A DNA stretch of 8,082 nt from an uncultured Eubacteriales bacterium (GTDB lineage: Bacteria; Bacillota_A; Clostridia; Christensenellales; Aristaeellaceae). This document shows, in pieces, positions 1-6,678 of this stretch (position 1 is its first letter; each line of letters starts with the position of its first letter). The position numbers and the translations under genes are program-made. The stretch is taken from the NCBI GenBank assembly GCA_902766515.1, contig CACXEB010000004.1, forward strand, positions 1 to 8,082, read 5' to 3'. The notes beneath the pieces were generated by a model, which saw only the letters and a list, made by a program, of their open reading frames with translations, did not search any database and was not told the origin of the DNA.

Positions 1-539
1 AGCAGGGTATAGGTCCGGAGAAACTCGCTTTCCACGACAAAATTGAAGTCGATGGCGGACAGCTTGCCGTCCGGCGACCGCTCCACCTTGTAAAAGACGA
101 GCACGGCTGTGTCAGGGGCGGTTTCCGCTGTGCCCCACAGCCGGGCGGAATAATAATGCCGGGGGTCTTCCGGGTGCAGGGTCAGCTTGCCGGTCCGGAC
201 CAGCCACTCGGTCTCCTCACAGACGGGATCGCCTTTCATCCAGATCCGGACCGGATGGGTGATCTGCTCATACCAGTCGCCTTCCACGTGCCGGTGCGTT
301 TGTTCAAAGACGGACCGGCTGTTCGGGTAGGGATGACCCGTAGCGTCTGTCTTGAAATAATCGCCGGCTTCGGCGATCTGGCCGCTGTCATTGCCTGCCG
401 CTTCCAGTGAAAACAGTTCATAGCGGCCGTCCGCGCGGCGGACGATCAGGCCTTTGCCGATCAATGCCTGTTCCTGCGGCGAACCGGCTCCCAACTGCCA
501 GGCCTGCAGCCGGGTGAGCTTTTTCCGGGCCCATTTCAT
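1..539 (-). CDS. Unrecognised soluble protein, partial (C-terminus beyond left edge)
   Basis: I do not recognise this family. Reading left from an ATG at 539-537, an open frame of 179 codons runs off the window at base 1 with no stop, so only the N-terminal part is visible. The protein begins MKWARKKLTR, is rich in charged and aromatic residues, and shows no signal peptide or membrane segment. Conspicuous stretches are GDYFKTDATGHPYPNSR (about residues 58-74) and THRHVEGDWYEQ (about 79-90), followed by strand-like segments such as TAVLVFYKVERS near residue 150; these resemble a compact alpha/beta or all-beta enzyme-like fold, but I assign no function. The start is supported by AGGAG at 554-550 and an extended -10 promoter further upstream. 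It is transcribed divergently from the TIR-NACHT operon, with 176 bases between start codons, so shared regulation is possible. High confidence that it is coding; none on function. Confidence 0.8.
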   Translation of the reverse strand, partial: MKWARKKLTRLQAWQLGAGSPQEQALIGKGLIVRRADGRYELFSLEAAGNDSGQIAEAGDYFKTDATGHPYPNSRSVFEQTHRHVEGDWYEQITHPVRIWMKGDPVCEETEWLVRTGKLTLHPEDPRHYYSARLWGTAETAPDTAVLVFYKVERSPDGKLSAIDFNFVVESEFLRTYTL

Positions 540-549
540 GGATGCAACA

Positions 550-554
550 CTCCT
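550..554 (-). promoter_or_regulatory. Ribosome binding site for the left-hand gene
   Basis: On the minus strand AGGAG lies 10 bases before the ATG at 539. The spacing is slightly long but acceptable. No other start codon in this frame is better placed, so it supports the chosen start. Confidence 0.65.
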
Positions 555-587
555 TTTCCAACGGATCAGGATCTGTACTGTCAATTG

Positions 588-616
588 ATTATACCATGAA
601 CGGCCGTTTATGAAAA
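588..616 (-). promoter_or_regulatory. Extended -10 sigma-A promoter of the left-hand gene
   Basis: On the minus strand TGGTATAAT (596-588) is a perfect -10 with the TGn extension. Seventeen bases upstream is TTTTCA (616-611), a 4/6 match to the -35 consensus. A-rich sequence above the -35 could act as an UP element. The predicted transcription start is near 581, giving a leader of about 40 bases before the ATG at 539. The promoter faces away from the TIR-NACHT promoter, with 16 bases between the two -35 boxes. Confidence 0.75.
595..612. promoter_or_regulatory. 18-bp near-palindrome, candidate operator
   Basis: CATGAACGGCCGTTTATG is an inverted repeat with 8 of 9 base pairs matching. Its core, AACGGCCGTT (599-608), is perfect. 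It sits exactly between the -10 and -35 of the leftward promoter, where a bound dimeric repressor would block polymerase. It is 20 bases from the -35 of the rightward promoter, so one regulator could influence both. That it is an operator is inferred from symmetry and position; no regulator can be matched to it. Confidence 0.4.
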
Positions 617-632
617 GCTTTTTTGCGGCGTG

Positions 633-661
633 TTGACATCTGAAAACGGATTCACTATAAT
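633..661 (+). promoter_or_regulatory. Perfect-consensus sigma-A promoter of the TIR-NACHT operon
   Basis: TTGACA (633-638) and TATAAT (656-661) are both exact consensus hexamers separated by the optimal 17 bases. The predicted transcription start is near 668, giving a leader of about 48 bases. No terminator-like attenuator is visible in the leader. The promoter would be strong unless repressed. Confidence 0.88.
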
Positions 662-703
662 TGATTTGTTGAACCGGGGTCCTGGCATTTTAAAAAAGCA
701 TAT

Positions 704-708
704 GGAGG
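704..708 (+). promoter_or_regulatory. Ribosome binding site fixing the GTG start at 716
   Basis: GGAGG lies 7 bases before GTG at 716-718. The nearby ATG at 702-704 is out of frame with the long gene and overlaps the binding site itself. GTG is therefore the start, and it places the conserved TIR strand (DVFISYAH) immediately at the N-terminus. Confidence 0.85.
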
Positions 709-715
709 TGGAAGC

Positions 716-3700
716 GTGGCAGATGTATTTATATCCTATGCCCATCGGGATCAGGAAAGGGGCCTGGCGATCGGACGGATCCTGACGGAACTGGGCTGGG
801 ATATCTGGCAGGATGTGAACAAGCTCAGGCCGATGGAGGAATTCACCGAAGAAATTGCGGCAGGCATCCGTGAGTGTTCTGTCTTCCTGATGCTGTACTC
901 AAATGCGTATCATCAAAGCCCCTATTGCGGCAATGAGTTCCGCTACGCGGTGGACGTATGCGGACGCAGCGCGGTGTGCGTCATCCTGGACGAGTCGTGT
1001 CCGTGGATGGATACGCGGTACAGCTTTTACTTTGCCGGCCTGACGGTGCCCGGCTTTGGCAAAACAGCCCGCACCGAGGAGGATCTGGCGTCCCTGTGCC
1101 GGCAGGTGGTGGAAACGGATGAGTTCATCGCGCTGCGCGAATACCTGAAGAGCGGGGAAACGGGGCCGATGCCCGCTCCCAAGTACGAGGCGCGTCCCCG
1201 GAACCGCCTGAGGACAGGCTTTGAGATCGTGAAAAAGCGGCTGAATCAGAACTGGACAGGCCAGGAATACAATGCCCTGCTGGCGCCGCGCTTTGTGCGC
1301 GACGACTGGCGGGAGGATGTCACGGACGCGGATGCGGGTCCGCAAAAGAAACCGCACAGACTGGAGGAGCTGATTCCCGCTGACCATGCGGCCCGGATTG
1401 TCATTTCGGGCGTCGGCGGCCTTGGCAAAACGACAAGCCTGCTGCAGTATGGGGAAGCATTGCTGGAAAAACAGCCGGTCATCTGTGTCCGCCTGTCAGA
1501 GGTCCGGTTTGACGCGCTGCCCGGCAGCAGACAGCTCAACCATATTGAGGAGTATATCTACGAAAGAATCGGCAACCTGGACGACGCTTTCTGGAAGTAT
1601 ATCCGGAGTGTCGGCGCCAGGGACACCGGGGAGGGTTTCCGCCTGACGCTGCTGCTGGATGGCATGAATGAGCTGTCAGGGGCGCTGACGCAGAAAGCCA
1701 TGAAGGAAATCCGGATGATGGCCGAGGAATGGCGGTCGACGGATATGATCGTCTCCACGCGGAACGTGACGGCGCAGGCGCGGAACGCACTGGAAGCGTT
1801 TGAGTTCTTCAGGACGGAAGCCCCGCGCGAAGCCAATGTCCGGCAGTACCTGAATGATAAGGAAATCGACTGCTCAGGGATTGATGAGCGCTTGCTGCTG
1901 CTGCTCCGGAATCCGCTGCGGCTGACGATCTTCGTGAAGACGGAGCCGTATTTCGCCCGGTACCGGCATATGGCCGGGCTGGCGTCCTACCTGCACGAAA
2001 AGCCGGATACCACAGGCAAAATACTGGATAATTACGTGGCTGCGCAGCTGTGCGCATTCCTGGAGGTACAGCCGGAGGATGAAGACAGAAAATCCAACAT
2101 TACCGCTTTCATCCTCTGCGAGCTTGTCTATCCGCTGATTGCATGGAAGCTGTACGCCGAGGACCGGTATACGGTATCGGAATCCGAAGTCCTGCAATGG
2201 CTGCGCGGCCTCACGGAAGCCTGCGATTTCTATGGCTTTTTTGAGAGAGGCCGGGTCGAGGACCTGTTGGTGGAATACGGGTATTATACGCCCTATGAAT
2301 GGAATTACCGGGACGCAGCCCTCATTTTTCAGGCGCTGAACCTGATGACGCGGATCCAGAACCAGGAAGAAACGGGCCGGGAGGAAGGGCCTGCCTATAC
2401 TTTCCCGCACCAGGATATCCGGGACTTCTTTGCTGCGCGCTATATGGCGCTGGATCTGTCGAGAACGCTGAAGCAGGGCCGGTGCGACGACGCCCGGACG
2501 CTGCTCATTTCTCGGCATGAAATGACGGATGACATGATCGGCCTGATTTCGGACGTCATGCGGGAAGAGCGCGCGCTGCCGTACTGCGATCCGCAGAAGG
2601 GCTGGCAGTTCCCGGGAAAAAAGCCAGGCGGCAGGGACGCTTCGGCGTTTTCCACCGCCGAGAAAATGCTTTTGCTGTTCAGAAACCAGGAAGGGGAGGC
2701 CGTCCGCATGGCGGTGGCCCACCTGGTGCGTATCCTGCGGTACGCCCGAAGGGATCTGCTGGCGCAATGCTGCTTCGATCGCCTGGATCTTCGCGCGTGC
2801 CAGCTTCGGGGCGCGCAGTTTTCCGTCTGGTACGGAGAGCAGCTGTGCGCGTCCAGCTTTAACGGCGCGTGGATGGACATGGCTTCGTTTGCGTGCATGG
2901 CGCATCATCACCACGTCCGGGCAATATGCCCTCTGCCCGAAGGCCGGCTGCTGAGCGGCGACCGGGATGGCGTGATTATAGAAACCGACAGCGCGACCGG
3001 CAAAATGACAGGCCGCCGATGGAAGGCGCCGGAAAAGAACCTGCTTTGCCTGGCCTGGGATGACGCGGGGGATCGCCTGGCGGCCGCGACGGCGCACGGG
3101 ATCTTTGTGCTGAAGGTTCAGTCAGGTACATGGGAACGGGTTTTTCAGGATGAAAAGGTCTATCTGCAGAAGCTCCGTTTTGCGCAGGACGGACGGCTGG
3201 AATACTGCGCGGATAACCGCCCCACGGTCTGGCGGGAAATCGGCGGGCAGGCGCCGCAGGACGAGGACATCACGCGCTGGCACAGCGGCGCCTATGATGT
3301 TTCCGCGGACCAGTGCAGCTGCTGGCGCAGCGCGCCGATGCGGAACCTGATCCACAGCTGGCTGGACAGTGACGGCACATGGCGGGAAGCGGGCGACAGG
3401 CTGGCCGGATTCTTCTCCAATCATATCTATAACTGTGACCTCCTGTCCTCCCTGCTGGCGGATCTGAGCGCCCAGGCGCTGCGCAGCCGGAAAGGACGGG
3501 ACAGCAAGCGCCCGCTGCTGAAGAGCCCGTGCTGGGATCAGATCCGGCCGGATCCCGAGATTGCAGCGTTCCGGCAGCGTCTGAAGACGTGCCTGGAATG
3601 GCCCCGCGAGGCGGAGGACGGCCCGGAAATCGCTGCCCTGGCAGCGGAGATCGAAATCCAGACAGAGCGCCTCCTGGAGGCGGCTGCAACGGTCGGGTCT

Positions 3701-4447
3701 CCCCGGATCAACGCAATTGCGGTCCACCCGGACGGGACGAAGGTGCTGGTGGCGTGCGGCACGATGGTACACGAGCTGGACGCGGCGCAGGCCAGGGTGA
3801 TTCATTCCGCCAATATGGGCGGATATGTATCCTCCGTGTGCTATCTGGAGGGCGCTTCGGGAAGCGCCTATGCCGCCGCAGGATGGTTTGTGAATGTTTC
3901 CTTCCTGGATGATCACCTCAAGCCGCTGTCCACCTGCTATGGCGAACGGCCGGTTGAACGGATCCAGTTTTTCAGGACGAGGCGGGGCGTGTATTATGTA
4001 TTCTGTACGGATGGATACCTCCGGAAGCTGGATGGTGAATTCCGGACGGAAAGAATGCGGAAGCTCAGTCATCAGGGCATTCGGAAGATGTTTACGGATC
4101 ATGACGCCCATCGCCTGCGGATCGCGTATCCGCTGGTGACTGCCCGGTGGAGCGGCGGCGAGCTGTATGATTTCGAAACCGATACCTATCAGCCGCTGCG
4201 GGATGGCTATTACCAGCCGCAGCAGGATCTGTCGGAAGCGCCGCAGGCGGCAGAGCAGGCCCAATGGCAGGTGTACTTCCTGGACAGGGTGATGCGGGTC
4301 GTGCCGACGGATCACCCGGAGCAGGGACGGGATATTCCCTATCGCGGCGGATTTGTTCTCTTTGGCTGTGAGATGAAGGGTCTGCAGGGCGCGTTGACGG
4401 ATGAAGACCGGCAGACGCTGTATATGAACGGAGGAATGGTGTCATGA
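716..4447 (+). CDS. TIR-NACHT STAND NTPase with pentapeptide-like and beta-propeller C-terminal region (NLR-like)
   Basis: A 1243-residue multidomain protein, probably cytosolic, with no membrane segment or signal peptide. Residues 1 to about 140 form a TIR domain: DVFISYAHRD opens it, GWDIWQD and an RP loop follow, and SPYCGNEF carries the expected NADase glutamate, E74 (codon 935-937). Residues about 222-410 are a NACHT NTPase: Walker A GVGGLGKT (232-239), Walker B LLLDGMNE (D315, E319), sensor-type STR (347-349) and RNPLRL (398-403). A helical region ends in FPHQDIRDFFAARY (563-576), typical of NACHT proteins. Residues 687-725 show five-residue periodicity like pentapeptide repeats. From about 734 to the end are some seven divergent propeller-like repeats (for example INAIAVHPDGTKV at 998), interrupted by a helix-rich stretch around 940-995. 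By family analogy the propeller senses a ligand, NACHT oligomerises and TIR degrades NAD+ or makes a nucleotide signal. It overlaps the next gene by 4 bases. An anti-phage role is inference. Confidence 0.93.
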   Translation: MADVFISYAHRDQERGLAIGRILTELGWDIWQDVNKLRPMEEFTEEIAAGIRECSVFLMLYSNAYHQSPYCGNEFRYAVDVCGRSAVCVILDESCPWMDTRYSFYFAGLTVPGFGKTARTEEDLASLCRQVVETDEFIALREYLKSGETGPMPAPKYEARPRNRLRTGFEIVKKRLNQNWTGQEYNALLAPRFVRDDWREDVTDADAGPQKKPHRLEELIPADHAARIVISGVGGLGKTTSLLQYGEALLEKQPVICVRLSEVRFDALPGSRQLNHIEEYIYERIGNLDDAFWKYIRSVGARDTGEGFRLTLLLDGMNELSGALTQKAMKEIRMMAEEWRSTDMIVSTRNVTAQARNALEAFEFFRTEAPREANVRQYLNDKEIDCSGIDERLLLLLRNPLRLTIFVKTEPYFARYRHMAGLASYLHEKPDTTGKILDNYVAAQLCAFLEVQPEDEDRKSNITAFILCELVYPLIAWKLYAEDRYTVSESEVLQWLRGLTEACDFYGFFERGRVEDLLVEYGYYTPYEWNYRDAALIFQALNLMTRIQNQEETGREEGPAYTFPHQDIRDFFAARYMALDLSRTLKQGRCDDARTLLISRHEMTDDMIGLISDVMREERALPYCDPQKGWQFPGKKPGGRDASAFSTAEKMLLLFRNQEGEAVRMAVAHLVRILRYARRDLLAQCCFDRLDLRACQLRGAQFSVWYGEQLCASSFNGAWMDMASFACMAHHHHVRAICPLPEGRLLSGDRDGVIIETDSATGKMTGRRWKAPEKNLLCLAWDDAGDRLAAATAHGIFVLKVQSGTWERVFQDEKVYLQKLRFAQDGRLEYCADNRPTVWREIGGQAPQDEDITRWHSGAYDVSADQCSCWRSAPMRNLIHSWLDSDGTWREAGDRLAGFFSNHIYNCDLLSSLLADLSAQALRSRKGRDSKRPLLKSPCWDQIRPDPEIAAFRQRLKTCLEWPREAEDGPEIAALAAEIEIQTERLLEAAATVGSPRINAIAVHPDGTKVLVACGTMVHELDAAQARVIHSANMGGYVSSVCYLEGASGSAYAAAGWFVNVSFLDDHLKPLSTCYGERPVERIQFFRTRRGVYYVFCTDGYLRKLDGEFRTERMRKLSHQGIRKMFTDHDAHRLRIAYPLVTARWSGGELYDFETDTYQPLRDGYYQPQQDLSEAPQAAEQAQWQVYFLDRVMRVVPTDHPEQGRDIPYRGGFVLFGCEMKGLQGALTDEDRQTLYMNGGMVS
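4430..4434 (+). promoter_or_regulatory. Ribosome binding site for the second operon gene
   Basis: GGAGG inside the end of the TIR-NACHT gene lies 9 bases before the ATG at 4444. A second ATG at 4447 is in frame, but its 12-base spacing is worse. The 4444 start gives an ATGA overlap (4444-4447), indicating translational coupling. Confidence 0.75.
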
Positions 4448-6243
4448 TGATCAGTCGGGTGGCGATCTACAGTGAAGGAAACAGCGGATATGTCCGGAAA
4501 GCGGATGTGTACTGCGAACATGTGACGCTGTGGGGACTGAGGCTGGTGACGGAAGGGGAGCACCTGACCGCGCTGGTACGCCCGCAATGGCAGACCGCAG
4601 CCGGGTTTCTTCGGGACCGGGCCGCGATGGAGCGGTTCGTCCGGGCGATCCACAGCCGGCTGGATGCTTTCCTGCGCAGAAATGTCAGGCTGCTGATCGA
4701 TCAGCAGGAGGTGGGCGTACTGTCGCAGGAGGAAATGGCGGAGGGAGCTGAACGGGCCTGGTTCCGGAAGGCCGGCGAGGGGGAGGCCGCCGCGTATTAT
4801 GCCAACGCGACCACGATCGACAGGATTGCCATCAGCGGCATCCGTATTGCGCAGATCGGAGAGAATGCCTTCAGCCTCCGGATGCCGGATGCGGATGAGG
4901 TGGAGAAGACCGGAACGATCATCCGGGACCGGGATGCCTGGAATGAGGTGTTTGCTGCGGTCAGGCGGGAATTTGAAGGCGTTCCGGCAGAAAAGGCCGT
5001 TCAGCCCGTGGAAGAACCGAAGCAGGAAGCGACGGCAGCCGAAGACAGCAAGCCCGCAGTACCGGTTCGTCCTGAAGCAGCTGAACCGGTGAACATGGAA
5101 AACGACAGTCAGGATACGCAGGCGCCGAAGACGGTGGAAGGCCGGGACCACAACCGCTATGGACGGATCAAAAACGCTAAGGACGCAGGACTGCTGAGGC
5201 ATACGTCCGGAAACGTCGTCCGTCCGGTCGCCATGATCGAACAGATGAAGCAGCAAAAGCGTTACAGGCCGGAAAAAGCGCGGCCGGATGACCTGATCGC
5301 CGCGCTCAGCAATGGGACGATCAGTATCATTGATCTGGAGATACTGAGCTATGTGGCGAAATTCCGCTTTATCACTTCGGCCATGCTCACGGACTTGTAT
5401 TCGGGCGGGTATATTACATCGGAGACGCAGACAAAACGCTATACCCAGACCAAGCTGAATGACCGGCTCAGCATGCTGAATAAGCATCACCTGATTACCT
5501 CCTGCCGGTTTATTCAGGTGGATGAGCAGGGAAACCTGGATTTTGACAGGATCAGCGTGGGGCAGATCCATGTCCTGAGCCAGAGCGGCGGCTTATTGCT
5601 GAGGGATCTTGGACGTGAAGCGACCGCCCAGGCCTTCGATGTGTATCAGGACGGCAGGACGGCGCGGGACAGGCTGTGCGTCAATCAATGGGTGGTATAC
5701 TGGCTGTCCGCGTATCCCGAGGTGGTTTCCATGCAGTTCGGATTCAACCAGGTGGCTTTCGGGCTTCGGGAGCAGCTCAACGGCGCGCGCATCCCGGCAT
5801 GGGTATATGTGGGCGACCAGATGCTGATCGGGCAGCCTGCGCGGCGCTGCGATGAGCGGGACAGGCAGAATGCGCAGGAGGAGATGATCAATAAAATCCA
5901 CCGGGTGGACAGCCTGTTCGGGGATCTGGAGCACGTATACAGCTTTGACGGGGACGATTATATCCCGATGTCCCTGAAAAAGCGGCCGATCATCCAATAT
6001 GTCTGTGAAGACCAGGAGCATATGCAGGAAACAGCCGGGCTGCTTCTGGCGCAGCAGCTGAATGGACAGGAAATCTGGCTGACCTATGACCAGCGGCTGT
6101 TCAATTATGAATTTGAGGGAAAACGTTTCTGGCGCCTGGACGGGAATCATGAGCCCCAATGGATCGATCCCGGCGCGGTTTTCGGCATCGGAGAAGAAAG
6201 AAAAGAAGAAAAGCGCCTGGACCGGGAACAGCCTGTTTCCTGA
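4444..6243 (+). CDS. Multidomain putative nucleic-acid-binding partner: two SpoVG-like modules, winged helix, replication-relaxation-like C-terminus
   Basis: A 599-residue cytosolic protein that I cannot place in a named family as a whole. Residues about 1-75 and 121-178 look like diverged copies of one module: WGLRLVTEGEH versus SGIRIAQIGEN, then FLRDRAAMERFVRAI versus IIRDRDAWNEVFAAV. The first copy resembles SpoVG, a small DNA/RNA-binding regulator of Bacillota, in strand order and in the motif G-x-x-L-x(4-5)-P followed by F-R-D. Residues 180-232 are a Pro/Glu/Ala-rich, probably disordered linker, followed by a basic stretch (235-280). Residues about 283-350 form a winged helix (SIIDLEILSYVAKFRFIT, then KLNDRLSMLNKHHLIT). 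Residues about 405-550 recall the C-terminal half of the replication-relaxation family (RDRLCVNQWVVYWL, IHRVDSLFGDL, RPIIQYVCEDQEH), found mostly on plasmids and integrative elements. The start overlaps the TIR-NACHT stop, so the two are translationally coupled. It may regulate the operon, or bind nucleic acid or a phage product for the sensor; its function is unknown. Confidence 0.88.
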   Translation: MMISRVAIYSEGNSGYVRKADVYCEHVTLWGLRLVTEGEHLTALVRPQWQTAAGFLRDRAAMERFVRAIHSRLDAFLRRNVRLLIDQQEVGVLSQEEMAEGAERAWFRKAGEGEAAAYYANATTIDRIAISGIRIAQIGENAFSLRMPDADEVEKTGTIIRDRDAWNEVFAAVRREFEGVPAEKAVQPVEEPKQEATAAEDSKPAVPVRPEAAEPVNMENDSQDTQAPKTVEGRDHNRYGRIKNAKDAGLLRHTSGNVVRPVAMIEQMKQQKRYRPEKARPDDLIAALSNGTISIIDLEILSYVAKFRFITSAMLTDLYSGGYITSETQTKRYTQTKLNDRLSMLNKHHLITSCRFIQVDEQGNLDFDRISVGQIHVLSQSGGLLLRDLGREATAQAFDVYQDGRTARDRLCVNQWVVYWLSAYPEVVSMQFGFNQVAFGLREQLNGARIPAWVYVGDQMLIGQPARRCDERDRQNAQEEMINKIHRVDSLFGDLEHVYSFDGDDYIPMSLKKRPIIQYVCEDQEHMQETAGLLLAQQLNGQEIWLTYDQRLFNYEFEGKRFWRLDGNHEPQWIDPGAVFGIGEERKEEKRLDREQPVS

Positions 6244-6255
6244 ACGGGGACGCAA

Positions 6256-6282
6256 AGGCCGGCAGCGGATGGCTGCCGGCCT
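6256..6282. terminator. Hairpin terminator between convergent operons
   Basis: AGGCCGGCAGC (6256-6266) and GCTGCCGGCCT (6272-6282) form a perfect 11-bp GC-rich stem with a 5-base loop. It begins 12 bases after the TGA of the plus-strand operon and lies 27 bases past the stop of the minus-strand regulator gene. The downstream tract on the plus strand (ATATTTCTTT) is only moderately T-rich, and on the minus strand only TTTG follows, so it is a somewhat weak terminator in either direction. It probably serves both operons. Confidence 0.75.
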
Positions 6283-6309
6283 GAAATATTTCTTTGCAAA
6301 ACCGTTTTT

Positions 6310-6678
6310 CTATTCCATGATATGCTCCCACCCCTGGGACATGATGGTGCGGACGTGGGCGTCGGCGAGGGAGTAGTAGACGCTTTTGCCCTGGCGGCGG
6401 GCGCGGATGAGGCCGCTCGACTTCAGCAGGCGCAGCTGGTGGGAGATGGCGCTCTGGGTCATCCCAAGGGTTTCGGCCAGGTCGCAGACGCAGACCTCGG
6501 CCTCGAACAGGACAAACAGGATGCGGATGCGCGTCGTGTCGCCGAACACCTTGAACAGCTCCGCCAGGTCCTGCATGCGGTTTTCGTCCGGCAGGAGGGC
6601 GCGGACCCGGCTGACCAGGTCGCTGTGGACGGCCGGGACTTCGCAGCACTCCACGCCGGGATCATAGCGTTCGCTCAT
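6310..6678 (-). CDS. ArsR/SmtB-family metal-sensing transcriptional repressor
   Basis: A complete 122-residue protein of normal length for this family. It would be a dimeric repressor that leaves its operator when metal binds. The winged helix spans about residues 38-103, with FGDTTRIRILFVL, the recognition region DLAETLGMTQSAISHQLRLL and the wing RRQGKSVYYSL. Two metal sites can be read. The alpha-3 type CVCD motif (C63, C65) comes with N-terminal C11 and C12, as in the Cd/Pb sensor CadC and in ArsR. The alpha-5 type DxHx10HxxE motif (D106, H108, H119, E122) occurs in Zn sensors such as SmtB and CzrA. The start is supported by GGAGG at 6689-6685, six bases upstream. Its ATG overlaps the TGA of the preceding ATPase gene (bases 6675-6678), so it is co-transcribed as the distal gene. 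The likely target is the operon's own promoter, which is outside the window. Confidence 0.95.
   Translation of the reverse strand: MSERYDPGVECCEVPAVHSDLVSRVRALLPDENRMQDLAELFKVFGDTTRIRILFVLFEAEVCVCDLAETLGMTQSAISHQLRLLKSSGLIRARRQGKSVYYSLADAHVRTIMSQGWEHIME

Noticed and set aside
702..704. ATG just before the TIR-NACHT gene as its start
   Set aside because: It is out of frame and overlaps the Shine-Dalgarno sequence; GTG at 716 has correct spacing.
2903..2914. Run of four histidines (residues 730-733) as a metal site or tag
   Set aside because: A short natural run at the edge of the propeller with no supporting ligand pattern; not evidence of an artificial tag.
1874..3097. 407-codon open frame on the minus strand inside the TIR-NACHT gene
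   Set aside because: It is a shadow of the GC-rich coding strand, shows no recognisable motif and lies wholly over a gene with clear NACHT motifs.
3122..4315. 397-codon open frame on the minus strand under the propeller region
   Set aside because: Arg/Pro/His-rich translation with no domain; explained by codon bias in the opposite gene.
4339..5571. 410-codon open frame on the minus strand across the junction of the two operon genes
   Set aside because: It spans the stop-start overlap and both genes, with low-complexity translation and no motif.
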